Below are positions 49,734-59,045 of a stretch of 64,000 nt of DNA, one piece after another. The DNA is from Streptomyces sp. YS415 (lineage in GTDB: Bacteria; Actinomycetota; Actinomycetes; Streptomycetales; Streptomycetaceae): NCBI RefSeq assembly GCF_023544665.1, contig NZ_JAMJFL010000001.1, positions 1-64,000 on the forward strand. The letters run 5' to 3'. The notes beneath the pieces were generated by a model, which worked only from the letters and a program-made list of their open reading frames with translations, did not search any database and was not told the origin of the DNA. The position numbers and the translations under genes are program-made. Each line of letters opens with the position of its first letter. Positions within the stretch are counted from its first letter, which is position 1.

Positions 49734-50720
49734 ATGGAGACGAACTTCAGGACCCTGGGCCGCAGTGGCATCGACGTCAGCGCGCTCGGCTTCGGCTGCT
49801 GGGCGATCGGCGGTGAGTGGACCGACCCGGACGGGCAGCCGCTCGGCTGGGGCCGGGTCGACGACGAGGAGTCCGTACGGGCGGTCCGGCGCGCCCTCGA
49901 CCTCGGTGTGACCTTCTTCGACACCGCCGACACCTACGGCGCCGGGCACAGTGAGCGCGTCCTGGGCCGTGCGCTGGGCAAGCGCCGGGCCGATGTCGTC
50001 GTCGCCACCAAGTGGGGCAACGTCTTCGACGAGGAGACCCGCACCCTCACCGGCGGCGACGACTCCCCGGCATACGCGCGCCGGGCCCTGACCGCGTCAT
50101 TGCGGCGCCTGGACACCGACTGGGTCGACCTGTACCAGCTGCACCTGTCGGAGGCCGATCCCGAGCGTGCCGCCGAACTCCGGCACGTGTGCGAGGAGTT
50201 CGTGCGCGAAGGTCTCGTTAGGGCCTACGCCTGGAGCACCGACGATCCGGCCCGCGCCGCCGTATTCGCCGAGGGCGCGCACTGCACGGCCGTACAGCAC
50301 CGGCTCAATGTGCTCCAGGACGCGCCCGAGATGCTGGCGCTGTGCGCGGAGGCGGACCTGGCGAGCATCAACCGCAGTCCGCTCGCCATGGGGTTGCTGA
50401 CCGGTAAGCGGGCCGCGGGGGAGGCGCTGGAGGCGGGGGACATCCGCAGCGCGCCGCCCGCCTGGTTGCCCGGGTTCTCGGTGGAGGGCGCCGACGCCGA
50501 GTGGCTGATGCGGGTCGACGCGCTCAGGGAGGTCCTCACCAGCGGCGGCCGTACGCTCGCGCAGGGCGCCCTCGCCTGGATCTGGGCGCGCAGCCCGCAC
50601 ACGGTGCCGATTCCCGGGTTTCGTACGGTCGCGCAGGCCGAGGAGAACGCCAGGGCGCTCGCCCAAGGGCCGCTCACCAACGCCCAGTTGGCGGAAGTCG
50701 ACGGCATCCTGGGACGGTGA
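49734..50720 (+). CDS. Aldo/keto reductase
   Basis: A 328-residue NADPH-dependent TIM-barrel oxidoreductase. The catalytic tetrad is seen as Asp and Tyr in FFDTADTYGAG, Lys in VVVATKWGN, and His in LYQLHLSEAD. The cofactor-binding C-terminal part is VPIPGFRTVAQAEENARA. The closest named relatives are general stress and sugar aldo/keto reductases (YajO/Tas-like). TAGCGT eight bases before the ATG is a possible -10, so the mRNA leader is very short. The physiological substrate is unknown. Confidence 0.9.
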   Translation: METNFRTLGRSGIDVSALGFGCWAIGGEWTDPDGQPLGWGRVDDEESVRAVRRALDLGVTFFDTADTYGAGHSERVLGRALGKRRADVVVATKWGNVFDEETRTLTGGDDSPAYARRALTASLRRLDTDWVDLYQLHLSEADPERAAELRHVCEEFVREGLVRAYAWSTDDPARAAVFAEGAHCTAVQHRLNVLQDAPEMLALCAEADLASINRSPLAMGLLTGKRAAGEALEAGDIRSAPPAWLPGFSVEGADAEWLMRVDALREVLTSGGRTLAQGALAWIWARSPHTVPIPGFRTVAQAEENARALAQGPLTNAQLAEVDGILGR

Positions 50721-50997
50721 GCTGCCCTGCGTCCAGGGCGGTGATCCGCGCCCCCGTACGTATCCGGCAGCCGTCCACGGCGCGGAGTGTGCCCCGCGGT
50801 CCCGCGCGAGGCCCACCCCCAACCCGCGCCGTGGGACGGCTGCCGTCTCCCCCCTCGGTGTGGTCGGCGGAATCTCTCCACTCCAACTGTGAAGCTCTTG
50901 TGGAGGTGATCCGAGCATAGGTCGCCGACCGGCCGCAATGCAGCGGAAGGTCGAATTCCGCATGTGCACATTGTGGAGGCCCGATCGCTGAGCGGAC

Positions 50998-51765
50998 CTA
51001 GCCGCGACCCACGTACGGCATCGCCGTCGCCAGGACCGTCGCGAACTGCACGTTCGCCGCCAGTGGGAGCTCCGCCATGTGCCGGACCGTGCGCGCCACA
51101 TCGGCCACGTCCATCACCGGCTCGGGCGCGACCTCGCCGTTGGCCTGGAGCGCGCCGGTCTGCATGCGGGCCGTCATGTCGGTGGCCGCGTTGCCGATGT
51201 CGATCTGGCCCACCGCGATGCCGTACGGCCGACCGTCCAGCGACAGTGACTTGGTCAGACCCGTCAGCGCGTGCTTGGTCGCGGTGTAGGCGACGGAGTG
51301 CGGACGGGGCGTATGGGCGGAGATCGAGCCGTTGTTGATGATCCGGCCGCCCTGCGGGTCCTGCTCCTTCATCTGCCGGTACGCCGCCTGCGCGCACAGG
51401 AACGCCCCGTTGAGGTTGGTGTCCACCACATGCCGCCAGGCGTCGTAGGGCAGCTCCTCCACCGGCACCCCGCCGGGGCCGAACGTCCCCGCGTTGTTGA
51501 ACAGCAGGTCGACCCGCCCGAACCGGTCCACCGTCGCCGCGAACAGCGCGGCCACGTCCTCCGGCCGCGACACGTCCGTGCGTACGGCGAGGGCAGCGCC
51601 CTCGGGGGCCAGGGCCGCCGTCTCCTCCAGCGTCCCGGTGCGGCGGCCGGCCAGCGCCACCGACCAGCCCGCGCGCAGCAGCTCCACGGCGACCGCGCGT
51701 CCGATACCGGAACCCGCCCCGGTCACCACGGCGGTCCTCGGCTTGCCCGTTTGCTTCGCATTCAT
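50998..51765 (-). CDS. Short-chain dehydrogenase/reductase (classical SDR)
   Basis: A 255-residue NAD(P)-dependent oxidoreductase. Motifs are [12 protein letters not shown] (cofactor loop), the Arg in LAGRRTG that suggests NADPH, NNAG, and the active site Ser in [23 protein letters not shown] with Tyr-x3-Lys. The ATG at 51763-51765 is used because the longer frame upstream is not coding-like. It is divergent from phoD, and the promoter region between them carries a direct repeat that might bind a regulator. The substrate is unknown. There is a gap of 277 bases to the aldo/keto reductase gene, in which nothing was recognised. Confidence 0.9.
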   Translation of the reverse strand: MNAKQTGKPRTAVVTGAGSGIGRAVAVELLRAGWSVALAGRRTGTLEETAALAPEGAALAVRTDVSRPEDVAALFAATVDRFGRVDLLFNNAGTFGPGGVPVEELPYDAWRHVVDTNLNGAFLCAQAAYRQMKEQDPQGGRIINNGSISAHTPRPHSVAYTATKHALTGLTKSLSLDGRPYGIAVGQIDIGNAATDMTARMQTGALQANGEVAPEPVMDVADVARTVRHMAELPLAANVQFATVLATAMPYVGRG

Positions 51766-51786
51766 GGGCCCGCAGCCTAGGCGAGG

Positions 51787-51821
51787 GTCCGCCATCCGGA
51801 ACTCATCTGTCCGCCATCCGG
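51787..51821. promoter_or_regulatory. Direct repeat GTCCGCCATCCGG, possible PHO box
   Basis: The 13-mer occurs at 51787-51799 and 51809-51821, exactly 22 bases apart. Streptomyces PhoP boxes are 11-nt direct repeats resembling GTTCACC. GTCCGCC differs at two positions, and the middle 11-mer does not fit well. It lies about 80 bases before phoD. Confidence 0.35.
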
Positions 51822-51899
51822 GTGTTGTGTACGCGCCAATAGAGAGTCGTCCCCGGCCACTGCAATGCGGGGTGCATTCATTCGCCAGGGGAGGACCGG

Positions 51900-53555
51900 A
51901 TGACACTCGACGCACGCCCGTCACAGCACACCCCCTCGGGGCACCACCCCGAGCTCCGCGCGGCCGCTCGCCACCTCGGCCGGCGCCGCTTCCTCACGGT
52001 GACCGGCGCGGCCGCCGCGCTCGCCTTCGCGGTGAACCTGCCGACGGCCGGTGTCGCCGGCGCCGCCGAGCTCGACGCCGCCCGGATCACCGACGACCCC
52101 TTCACGCTCGGCGTCGCCTCCGGCGACCCGCTGCCCGGCTCCGTACTGCTGTGGACCCGTCTCGCGCCCGCCCCCTTCCAGCCCGACGGCGGCCTGCCCG
52201 CCGAGCGCGTCACCGTGCACTGGGAGCTGGCCCGCGACGAGAACTTCCGCCGCCCCGTCAGACGCGGCATCGCCACCGCCCACCCCGAGTTCCACCACAC
52301 GGTCCATGTCGAGGTGAACCACCTGGGCACGGACCAGGTCCTCTTCTACCGCTTCCGCGTCGGCAAGTGGATCTCCGAGACCGGCCGCACCCGCACCGCC
52401 CCCGCCCCCGCCGCCCACAGCGCCGGGCTCAAGCTCGCCGCGGTCTCCTGCCAGGCGTACCACGACGGCTACTTCACCCCTTACGGCCATCTCGCCGCCG
52501 ACGACGTCGACGTCGTCCTCCACCTCGGCGACTACCTCTACGAGTACGCGGTCAACTCCGTCGGCGGATCCCGCAACTACACCGACCGCACCCTGCCCGC
52601 CCTCTTCAACCGCGAGACCGTCACGCTGGAGGACTACCGCCTGCGCTACGCCCTCTACAAGTCCGACCCCGACCTGCGCGCCGCGCACGCCGCGCACCCC
52701 TTCGTCGTCACCTGGGACGACCACGAGACCGAGAACAACTACGCCGACGACACCCCCGAGAACAGCGTCCCGCCGGAGGAGTTCCTGCTGCGCCGGGCCT
52801 CCGCCTACCGCGCCTACTGGGAGCACCAGCCGCTGCGCCGCCCCCAGTTGCCCGAGGGCCCCGACATGCAGCTGTACCGGCGGCTGCACTGGGGCCGGCT
52901 CGCCCAGTTCGACGTGCTCGACACCCGGCAGTACCGCAGCAACCAGGCCCAGGGAGACGGCGCCAAGGTGCCCGGGCCCGAGGTCGACGACCCGGCGCGC
53001 ACGATGACCGGTGCGACGCAGGAGCGGTGGCTGCTGGACGGCTGGCAGCGGTCGCGGGCGGTGTGGAACGTGCTCCCGCAGCAGGTCGTCTTCGCGCAGC
53101 GCAAGTTCGACCTGACCGAGCCGTCCCGGGTCTCGATGGACGCCTGGGACGGCTACCGCGCCTCCCGCCGCCGGGTCCTGGACGGCGCCGAGGCCGCCGG
53201 GGTGGAGAACCTGATGGTGCTCACCGGCGATGTGCACGTCGGGTACGCCTTCGACATCAAGGACGACTTCGACGACCCGGACTCACGGGTGCGGGGCACC
53301 GAGATCGTGGCGACCTCGATCTCCAGCGGGCGCGACGGCGCCGACCGCCCCGCGAACTGGGACACCTACATGACCGCCAACCCGCACCTGAAGTTCTACA
53401 ACGGCCGGCGCGGCTATGTGACCGTCGCGCTGGACGAGCAGCGGGCGCGGGCGGACTTCAAGACGGTGCCGTACGTGACCACGCCCGGGGCGCCGGTCAC
53501 GACGGCCGCGTCCTTCGTCACGGAAGCGGGGGAGCCGGGGCTCCGGCCGGTGTGA
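51900..53555 (+). CDS. phoD: Alkaline phosphatase D (PhoD), Tat-exported
   Basis: A 551-residue secreted phosphodiesterase/phosphomonoesterase that releases phosphate from organic esters or teichoic acids using Fe and Ca. The N-terminus carries a twin-arginine signal, GRRRFLTV (about residues 27-34), then a hydrophobic stretch and an A-x-A type cleavage region. The domain begins [25 protein letters not shown], and metal ligands occur in [27 protein letters not shown] and [18 protein letters not shown] precedes the ATG at 51900. Phosphate starvation control through PhoP is expected from the family. Its 3' end lies in the first copy of a 29-bp duplication. Confidence 0.93.
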   Translation: MTLDARPSQHTPSGHHPELRAAARHLGRRRFLTVTGAAAALAFAVNLPTAGVAGAAELDAARITDDPFTLGVASGDPLPGSVLLWTRLAPAPFQPDGGLPAERVTVHWELARDENFRRPVRRGIATAHPEFHHTVHVEVNHLGTDQVLFYRFRVGKWISETGRTRTAPAPAAHSAGLKLAAVSCQAYHDGYFTPYGHLAADDVDVVLHLGDYLYEYAVNSVGGSRNYTDRTLPALFNRETVTLEDYRLRYALYKSDPDLRAAHAAHPFVVTWDDHETENNYADDTPENSVPPEEFLLRRASAYRAYWEHQPLRRPQLPEGPDMQLYRRLHWGRLAQFDVLDTRQYRSNQAQGDGAKVPGPEVDDPARTMTGATQERWLLDGWQRSRAVWNVLPQQVVFAQRKFDLTEPSRVSMDAWDGYRASRRRVLDGAEAAGVENLMVLTGDVHVGYAFDIKDDFDDPDSRVRGTEIVATSISSGRDGADRPANWDTYMTANPHLKFYNGRRGYVTVALDEQRARADFKTVPYVTTPGAPVTTAASFVTEAGEPGLRPV

Positions 53556-53597
53556 GGGCGCGGAGCGAGGGGGAGCCGGGGCTCAGGCCGGTGTGAG
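53528..53597. repeat. 29-bp direct duplication at the phoD / Gfo-Idh-MocA junction
   Basis: Two copies (53528-53556 and 53569-53597) differ at one base. The first contains the phoD stop and the second contains the stop of the converging oxidoreductase gene, the same arrangement as at 10993-11052. Confidence 0.88.
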
Positions 53598-54635
53598 CGC
53601 CGGCGCGCCGGGCTCGCCCTCGGCCTCGCCTGGAGCGCCGGTCTCGCTCGGGTAGCGGACGCCGACGCGGTCCCGGATCGCGTCGAGCGTCCGCATCACG
53701 GCGAGGGTGCCGTCCAGCGGGACGAGCGGGGACTCGGTTTCCCCGGCCCGCAGGGCGCGCATCACCTCGGAGGCCTCGTGGCGCAGGCTGTTGCGGGGCC
53801 CATCGGCCGGGTCGGCGGTGACCTTCTCGGGGTCGCGGCCGTCCCGGTGCAGCACGAAGTGGTCCGGGAAGAAGAAGCCGGACGGGATGTCGATGCGGCC
53901 GTGCGAGCCGGTGATCGATGCCGAGGTCGCCGTACCGCCGACGATGGAGCAGTGCACCGAAGCGAGAGCGCCGCTCTCCCAGGAGAGCAGTGCTCCGGTC
54001 TGGAGATCGACGCCCTCGTCGGAGAGCACCGCTCTCGCGGTGACGTCCGAGGGCTCACCGAGCAGCAACTGCGCGAACGACACCGGATACACCCCGAGGT
54101 CGAGCAGCGCGCCCCCGCCCTGCAGCGGGTCGCGCAGGCGGTGCGAGGGCGGGAAGGGCCCGGCGAGCCCGAAGTCGGCCTGCACACTGCGCACTTCACC
54201 GACCGCCCCGTCGTCGACGAGCGCCCTGACCTTCCTGACCAGCGGATTGCAGTACATCCACATCGCCTCCATCAGGAAGCTCCCGCGCGCCCGGGCGAGG
54301 GCGACCAGCTCCTCCGCCTCGCGCGCGTTCAGGGTGAACGCCTTCTCGCACAGCACGTTCCGGCCGGCCTCCAGGCACAGCCCGGCGGCCGCGCGGTGCG
54401 CCGAGTGCGGGGTGGCGACGTAGACGACGTCGACGTCCTCGTCCGCCGCGAGCGCGGCCCAGTCGCCGTACGCCCGCCCGATCCCGAAGCGCTCCGCGAA
54501 CGCGTCCGCCGACGCCTGCGACCGCGAGGCCACCGCCACGACCTCCGCGTCCGGCAGATCGACCAGGTCCGCCGTGAACGCGGCCGCGATCCCGCCGGTC
54601 GCCAGGATCCCCCAGCGCACCCTCTGCTCCGTCAT
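53583..54635 (-). CDS. Gfo/Idh/MocA-family oxidoreductase
   Basis: A 350-residue NAD(P)-dependent dehydrogenase of sugars or related alcohols. The Rossmann motif is VRWGILATGGIAAAFTADL, with AVASRSQASADAFAERFG. The family Glu-Lys pair appears as NVLCEKAFTLNAREAEEL (EKP-like, with Ala in place of Pro). The C-terminal half has DLGVYPVSFAQLLLG. The ATG at 54633-54635 is the N-terminus expected for the family. It is divergent from the Bcr-type exporter and converges on phoD. The reaction is unknown; trans-dihydrodiol or xylose dehydrogenase-like relatives are the closest by pattern. Confidence 0.9.
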   Translation of the reverse strand: MTEQRVRWGILATGGIAAAFTADLVDLPDAEVVAVASRSQASADAFAERFGIGRAYGDWAALAADEDVDVVYVATPHSAHRAAAGLCLEAGRNVLCEKAFTLNAREAEELVALARARGSFLMEAMWMYCNPLVRKVRALVDDGAVGEVRSVQADFGLAGPFPPSHRLRDPLQGGGALLDLGVYPVSFAQLLLGEPSDVTARAVLSDEGVDLQTGALLSWESGALASVHCSIVGGTATSASITGSHGRIDIPSGFFFPDHFVLHRDGRDPEKVTADPADGPRNSLRHEASEVMRALRAGETESPLVPLDGTLAVMRTLDAIRDRVGVRYPSETGAPGEAEGEPGAPALTPA

Positions 54636-54726
54636 CCCCGAACCCCACCCCTGCAGCTGTAGTGACCCTCGGCACTCTGTTCGAGCTGAGAGCATAGGTG
54701 CCGTATCGCGAGGAGAGGGAGGGCAC

Positions 54727-56049
54727 ATGCCCGACAGCGGGGCGTCCAGGGCATCCATACCGAACGAGGCGCAGGCGGCCGTACCGACGACGGAACCGGC
54801 CGCCCGCGTCATGCGGCGCACCGGACTGCTCGTCACCTTCGTCCTCGGCGGCCTCACCGCCACGCCCCCGCTGGCCATGGACATGTACCTCCCGGCCCTC
54901 CCGCAGGTCACCGGAGCCCTGAACGCGCCCGCCGCCACAGTCCAGCTCACCCTCACCGCCTGCCTGGCCGGCATGGCGCTCGGCCAGCTCGTGGTCGGCC
55001 CGATGAGCGACCGATGGGGCCGCCGGCGCCCGCTGCTCATCGGCCTCGCCGTCTACGTCCTCGCCACCGCCCTGTGCGCGTTCGCGCCCACCGTCGAGTC
55101 GCTCGTCGCCTTCCGGCTGGCGCAGGGGCTCGCGGGCGCGGCCGGGATCGTGATCGCGCGAGCGGTCGTCCGCGACCTCTACGACGGCATCGAGATGGCC
55201 CGCTTCTTCTCCACCCTCATGCTGATCTCCGGGGTCGCGCCGATCATCGCGCCGCTGATCGGCGGCCAGATCCTGCGGGTGACGGACTGGCGGGGCGTGT
55301 TCGTCGTTCTCACGGTGGTCGGGGCGCTGCTCGCGCTGCTGGTGTGGGCGCGGCTGCCGGAGACGCTGGCGCCCGCCGACCGCCACGAGGGAGGCGTGGG
55401 CGAGGCGCTGCGCTCGATGCGGGGGCTGCTGGCGGACCGGGCGTTCGCGGGCTACATGCTGACGGGCGGCTTCTCCTTCGCGGCGCTGTTCGCGTACATC
55501 GCCGCCTCGCCGTTCGTGATCCAGGAGATCTACGGTGCTTCGCCGCAGACCTTCAGCCTGCTGTTCGGCCTCAACTCCATCGGCCTGATCATCTTCGGCC
55601 AGATCAACGGCAAGGTGCTGGTGGGACGGGTCAGCCTGGACGCGGTGCTGACGGCCGGCCTGGGCGTGGTGGTGCTGGCCGCGAGCGTGCTGCTGCTGAT
55701 GTCGACGGGGGTGTTCGGCGAGGTGGGCCTGGTGCCGGTCGCGGCGGCGCTGTTCGTCCTCATGTCGGCCATGGGTGTGACCTTGCCCAACACCCAGTCG
55801 CTCGCGCTGATGCGGACGAAGCAGTCGGCGGGTTCGGCATCGGCGCTGCTGGGTACGTCGTCGTTTCTGATCGGTGCGGTGGTCTCCCCGTTGGTGGGGG
55901 TCGCCGGGGAGGACACCGCGGTCCCGATGGCCGTCGTCCAACTGGCCGCCGCCTTGGTGGCGTCGGCCTGTTTCGTGGGTATGTGCCGTCCCTGGCACCG
56001 GCGGGCCGGCGATCAGGGGTGGGCGAGCGTGGAGGGAGCGGGGAGCTGA
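54727..56049 (+). CDS. MFS drug exporter, Bcr/CflA family
   Basis: A 440-residue 12-helix proton-coupled exporter of the DHA1 class. Signatures are MDMYLPALPQVTGALNAPAATVQLTLTACLAGMALGQLVVGPMSDRWGRRRPLL, the Bcr/CflA pattern, and RAVVRDLYDGIEMARFFSTLMLISGVAPIIAPLIGGQI. GGAGGG upstream of ATG 54727 supports the start. Substrates in the family include chloramphenicol, bicyclomycin and sulfonamides; the one here is unknown. The downstream serine hydrolase gene begins inside or just before its stop, so the two are coupled. Confidence 0.9.
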   Translation: MPDSGASRASIPNEAQAAVPTTEPAARVMRRTGLLVTFVLGGLTATPPLAMDMYLPALPQVTGALNAPAATVQLTLTACLAGMALGQLVVGPMSDRWGRRRPLLIGLAVYVLATALCAFAPTVESLVAFRLAQGLAGAAGIVIARAVVRDLYDGIEMARFFSTLMLISGVAPIIAPLIGGQILRVTDWRGVFVVLTVVGALLALLVWARLPETLAPADRHEGGVGEALRSMRGLLADRAFAGYMLTGGFSFAALFAYIAASPFVIQEIYGASPQTFSLLFGLNSIGLIIFGQINGKVLVGRVSLDAVLTAGLGVVVLAASVLLLMSTGVFGEVGLVPVAAALFVLMSAMGVTLPNTQSLALMRTKQSAGSASALLGTSSFLIGAVVSPLVGVAGEDTAVPMAVVQLAAALVASACFVGMCRPWHRRAGDQGWASVEGAGS

Positions 56050-57176
56050 GCGCACCGAGACTGCGCGGCGACACACCGGAACGGGCGGGACTCGACCCGG
56101 CGGAACTCGGCCGTCTCGTCGACGACGTCCGCGCCCTCACCACGGGTGAGCGGCCCTGGGCCGCGGGCGCGGTGGTGATCGCCGGACGGGGCCCCTTCGT
56201 CGCCGTGGAGGAGGCGGCGGGCTGGGCGGTCCGGTATGCCTCCTACGACCCCGAGACGGACACGGGCGTGGAACTGCCGTCTGCCGCCCGGGTCCCGATG
56301 ACCGTGACGACGCCCTTCGACCTGGCGTCGCTCACCAAGGTGTTCACGGCGGTCGCGGCGGTGCAGCAGATCGAGCGGGGCACGCTCGGCATCGACGCGG
56401 AGGTCGGCGCGTACCTGCCGGACTTCCGCGCGGCGGCCCGCTTCGGGATGACGGTACGGCAGCTGCTGACACACACCTCCGGGCTGCGGCCCGAACTCCC
56501 GCTGTACTCCTGCGCGGACGACGCCGAGCGGCTGGCGCGGCTGCAGGCGGAGGTGCCGGTGGGGGTGCCGGGCACGTACTGCTACTCGGACCTGAACCCG
56601 CTGGTGCTGCAGCACGTGCTGGAGCGGATCACCGGGCGCGGCCTGGACGTCCTGATCCACGACGGCATCACGCGGCCGCTCGGCATGACGGCGACCCGTT
56701 TCGGGCCCTGCCCCGGTGCCGCGGCGACGGAGGACCAGCGGCGGCCGTGGGCGAAGGCGGACCGCGGGATGCTGCGGGGCGTGGTGCACGACGAGAACGC
56801 GTGGGCGCTGGGCGGGGTGGCCGGGCATGCGGGGCTGTTCTCGACGGCGCGCGATCTGGCGGTGTTCTGCCGGGCGCTGCTCGCGGGCGGGTCGTACGGT
56901 CCCGCGCGCATCCTCGGCCCGGACTTCGTGGAACTGCTGCTGACACCGCCCGGGTTGGGGTTCGCGATGGATCAGCCGGGGTTCATGGGGGAGCTGGCGG
57001 GGCGGGGAGCGGCGGGGCACACCGGCTTCACGGGGACGATGCTGGTGCTGGACCGGGCCACGGACACGTTCCTGGTCCTGCTGGCGAACACGGTGCATCC
57101 CCGGCGCAGGCCGGCGGACAGCAGGCCCCGGGCGGCGGCGGGGACGCGGGTGGCACGGGCGGTGCGGGAGCGCTGA
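56019..57176 (+). CDS. Serine hydrolase, class C beta-lactamase/penicillin-binding-protein-like
   Basis: A 385-residue serine hydrolase (376 if it begins at CTG 56046). The catalytic Ser-x-x-Lys is in FDLASLTKVFTAVAAV, the Tyr-x-Asn-like motif is YCYSDLNPLVLQHVL, and the KTG-like triad is HTGFTG. The fold is that of esterase/DD-peptidase relatives such as EstB; no signal peptide is visible, so it is probably cytosolic. GTG 56019 is a conventional start, but CTG 56046 has a better GGAGGG-type site and a CTGA overlap with the exporter stop. Coupling to a drug exporter may mean a resistance or detoxification function (inference). Confidence 0.82.
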   Translation: MGERGGSGELSAPRLRGDTPERAGLDPAELGRLVDDVRALTTGERPWAAGAVVIAGRGPFVAVEEAAGWAVRYASYDPETDTGVELPSAARVPMTVTTPFDLASLTKVFTAVAAVQQIERGTLGIDAEVGAYLPDFRAAARFGMTVRQLLTHTSGLRPELPLYSCADDAERLARLQAEVPVGVPGTYCYSDLNPLVLQHVLERITGRGLDVLIHDGITRPLGMTATRFGPCPGAAATEDQRRPWAKADRGMLRGVVHDENAWALGGVAGHAGLFSTARDLAVFCRALLAGGSYGPARILGPDFVELLLTPPGLGFAMDQPGFMGELAGRGAAGHTGFTGTMLVLDRATDTFLVLLANTVHPRRRPADSRPRAAAGTRVARAVRER

Positions 57177-57228
57177 CGCGGGGCGGGGCGGAGGGCGGGG
57201 GCGGTACGGCAGCGGTGCCGGAGGGCTT

Positions 57229-57345
57229 TCCTCGCCCCCGCCGCCCCTACCCGTCCCATCCCCAGGGGCTGCCGCCCCTTCGGCCCCCGCCGCAGGGGGC
57301 TCCGCCCCCTGGACCCCCGCTCCTCAAACGCCGGAGGGGCTGGTT
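57229..57345. repeat. Streptomyces intergenic REP-like GC-rich repeat
   Basis: Includes GGGGGCTCCGCCCCCTGGAC and CTCAAACGCCGGAGGGGCT, stem-forming sequences that I recognise as scattered between many Streptomyces genes. It sits between the serine hydrolase and Rsm22-like genes and may act as a transcription end or be a non-autonomous mobile repeat. Confidence 0.7.
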
Positions 57346-57390
57346 TTCGGGACGGCAGTCCGTTCGTGCGGGCGAGATTAGAATCGGCGG

Positions 57391-58383
57391 GTGAACCACC
57401 CCGCTGCCCCGGCCGATACCCTGCGTGCCGCTCTCGCCGGACTCCTCGACGGACTCCCGCCCCGGCAGGCCGCCGCCGCCGTCGAGCGGCTGATCGCCAG
57501 CTACCGCGGGGCCACTCCCACCCACGCCCCCATCCTCCGGGACCGCGCCGACGTCGTCGCCTACGCCGCCTACCGGATGCCCGCCACCTTCGAGGCGGTG
57601 CACGCCGCGCTGGAGGCGCTCGCGGAGGCCGCGCCCGAGTGGGCCCCGGCGAGTCATGTCGACGTCGGCGGGGGCACCGGCGCCGCGACCTGGGCCGTGA
57701 GCGCGACCTGGCCCGCCGAGCGGAGCGTCACCGTGCTGGACTGGGCCGAGCCCGCGCTCGCCCTCGGCCGGGAGATCGCCGCCGCCGACCCGGCCCTGCG
57801 CGACGTCCGCTGGCAGCGCTCTCGTATCGGATCAGCGCTCTCCATCGAGAGCACCGATCTCGTCACCATCTCCTACGTCCTCAACGAGCTCGCGGAAGCC
57901 GACCGGGCCACCCTCGTCGACACCGCCGCCTCCGCCGCCCAGGCCGTCGTCATCGTCGAGCCCGGCACCCCCGACGGCTACACCCGGCTCATCGAGGCCC
58001 GGCAGCGGCTCATCGCGGCCGGTTTCCGGATCGCCGCCCCCTGCCCCCACAGCGCCGCCTGCCCCATCGTCCCCGGCACCGACTGGTGCCACTTCTCCAC
58101 GAGGGTCAGCCGCTCCTCCCTGCACCGCCAGATCAAGGGCGGCTCCCTCGCCTACGAGGACGAGAAGTTCGCCTACGTCGCCGCCACCCGCTTCCCGGTC
58201 GCCCCGGCCCCCTCCCGGGTCGTCCGCAAGCCCCAGATCCGCAAGGGCCAGGTCCTGCTCGACCTGTGCGAGACGGACCCGGCCCTGACCCGCACCACGG
58301 TCACCAAACGCCACGGCGACCTCTACAAGGCGGCCCGGGACACGGCCTGGGGCGACCCCTGGCCCCCGGACACCGACGCCTAG
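57391..58383 (+). CDS. Rsm22-like small-ribosomal-subunit methyltransferase
   Basis: A 330-residue protein of the Rsm22 family, SAM-dependent methyltransferase-like proteins linked to small-subunit assembly of mitochondrial and bacterial ribosomes. The SAM motif is SHVDVGGGTGAATWAV, followed by VTVLDWAEPALALG and LVTISYVLNELAEADR. The family Cys-rich segment is APCPHSAACPI with DWCHFS, likely metal or Fe-S ligands. TAGAAT lies six bases before the GTG at 57391, so translation is probably leaderless. Function is not proved. The downstream TetR gene has its own promoter. Confidence 0.85.
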   Translation: MNHPAAPADTLRAALAGLLDGLPPRQAAAAVERLIASYRGATPTHAPILRDRADVVAYAAYRMPATFEAVHAALEALAEAAPEWAPASHVDVGGGTGAATWAVSATWPAERSVTVLDWAEPALALGREIAAADPALRDVRWQRSRIGSALSIESTDLVTISYVLNELAEADRATLVDTAASAAQAVVIVEPGTPDGYTRLIEARQRLIAAGFRIAAPCPHSAACPIVPGTDWCHFSTRVSRSSLHRQIKGGSLAYEDEKFAYVAATRFPVAPAPSRVVRKPQIRKGQVLLDLCETDPALTRTTVTKRHGDLYKAARDTAWGDPWPPDTDA

Positions 58384-58405
58384 CAGCTACGGCGAGACGC
58401 AGCGT

Positions 58406-58422
58406 CTTGCCAACCTGGTAAG
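58406..58422. promoter_or_regulatory. Inverted repeat overlapping the -10 of the TetR gene
   Basis: CTTGCCA and TGGTAAG with a three-base gap form a near-perfect dyad. It overlaps TAAGTT (58419-58424), a -10 element six bases before the ATG. Autorepression by the TetR protein is likely. Confidence 0.55.
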
Positions 58423-58430
58423 TTCGAGGC

Positions 58431-59045
58431 ATGGCCAAGAACCTCGCCCCCGACTCCACCCGCCGCAGTGAGAAGTCCCGCCGGGCCATCTACGACGCCG
58501 CCCTCGCCCTCGTCGGGGAGGTCGGGTACCCGAAGACCACCATCGAGGGGATCGCCGCCCGTGCCGGCGTCGGCAAGCAGACCATCTACCGCTGGTGGTC
58601 CTCCAAGGCCGAGGTGCTCATGGAGGCGTTCCTCGACCTGGGCGAGCAGGCCAGCCGGGAGGCCGGGCAGGAGCCGTACGCCATCCCCGACACCGGCGAC
58701 CTCGCCGCCGATCTCAAGGCCGTCCTCCGCGCCACCGTCGACGAGCTGAAGGACCCCCGCTTCGAGGTCCCCTCCCGTGCGCTCGCCGCCGAGGGCGTCG
58801 TCAACGAACAGCTCGGGCGCGCCTTCGTCGCCAAGCTCCTCGAACCCTCGCTGCAGCTCTACGCCGAGCGCCTGCGCTCCGCCCAGGGCGCCGGGGACGT
58901 CCGCCCGGACGTCGACCCGCGCATCGCCCTGGAACTCTTCGTCTCACCTCTCGCGCAACGGTGGCTGCAGTACACCGGGCCCATCTCCCACGAGTACACC
59001 GACACCCTCGTCGACTACGCCCTCCACGGCATCGCCCCCCGCTGA
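58431..59045 (+). CDS. TetR-family transcriptional regulator
   Basis: A 204-residue repressor. The HTH is AALALVGEVGYPKTTIEGIAARAGVGKQTIYRWWSSKAEVLMEAFLD (about residues 20-66), of the TetR/AcrR type. The C-terminal ligand domain (LFVSPLAQRWLQYTGPISHEYTDTLVDYALHGI) resembles TetR_C_16/TetR_C_33 members. The promoter seems leaderless and overlaps a dyad. It overlaps the converging glycerophosphodiesterase by 31 bases. No divergent target gene is next to it, so its regulon is probably elsewhere or itself. Confidence 0.9.
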   Translation: MAKNLAPDSTRRSEKSRRAIYDAALALVGEVGYPKTTIEGIAARAGVGKQTIYRWWSSKAEVLMEAFLDLGEQASREAGQEPYAIPDTGDLAADLKAVLRATVDELKDPRFEVPSRALAAEGVVNEQLGRAFVAKLLEPSLQLYAERLRSAQGAGDVRPDVDPRIALELFVSPLAQRWLQYTGPISHEYTDTLVDYALHGIAPR

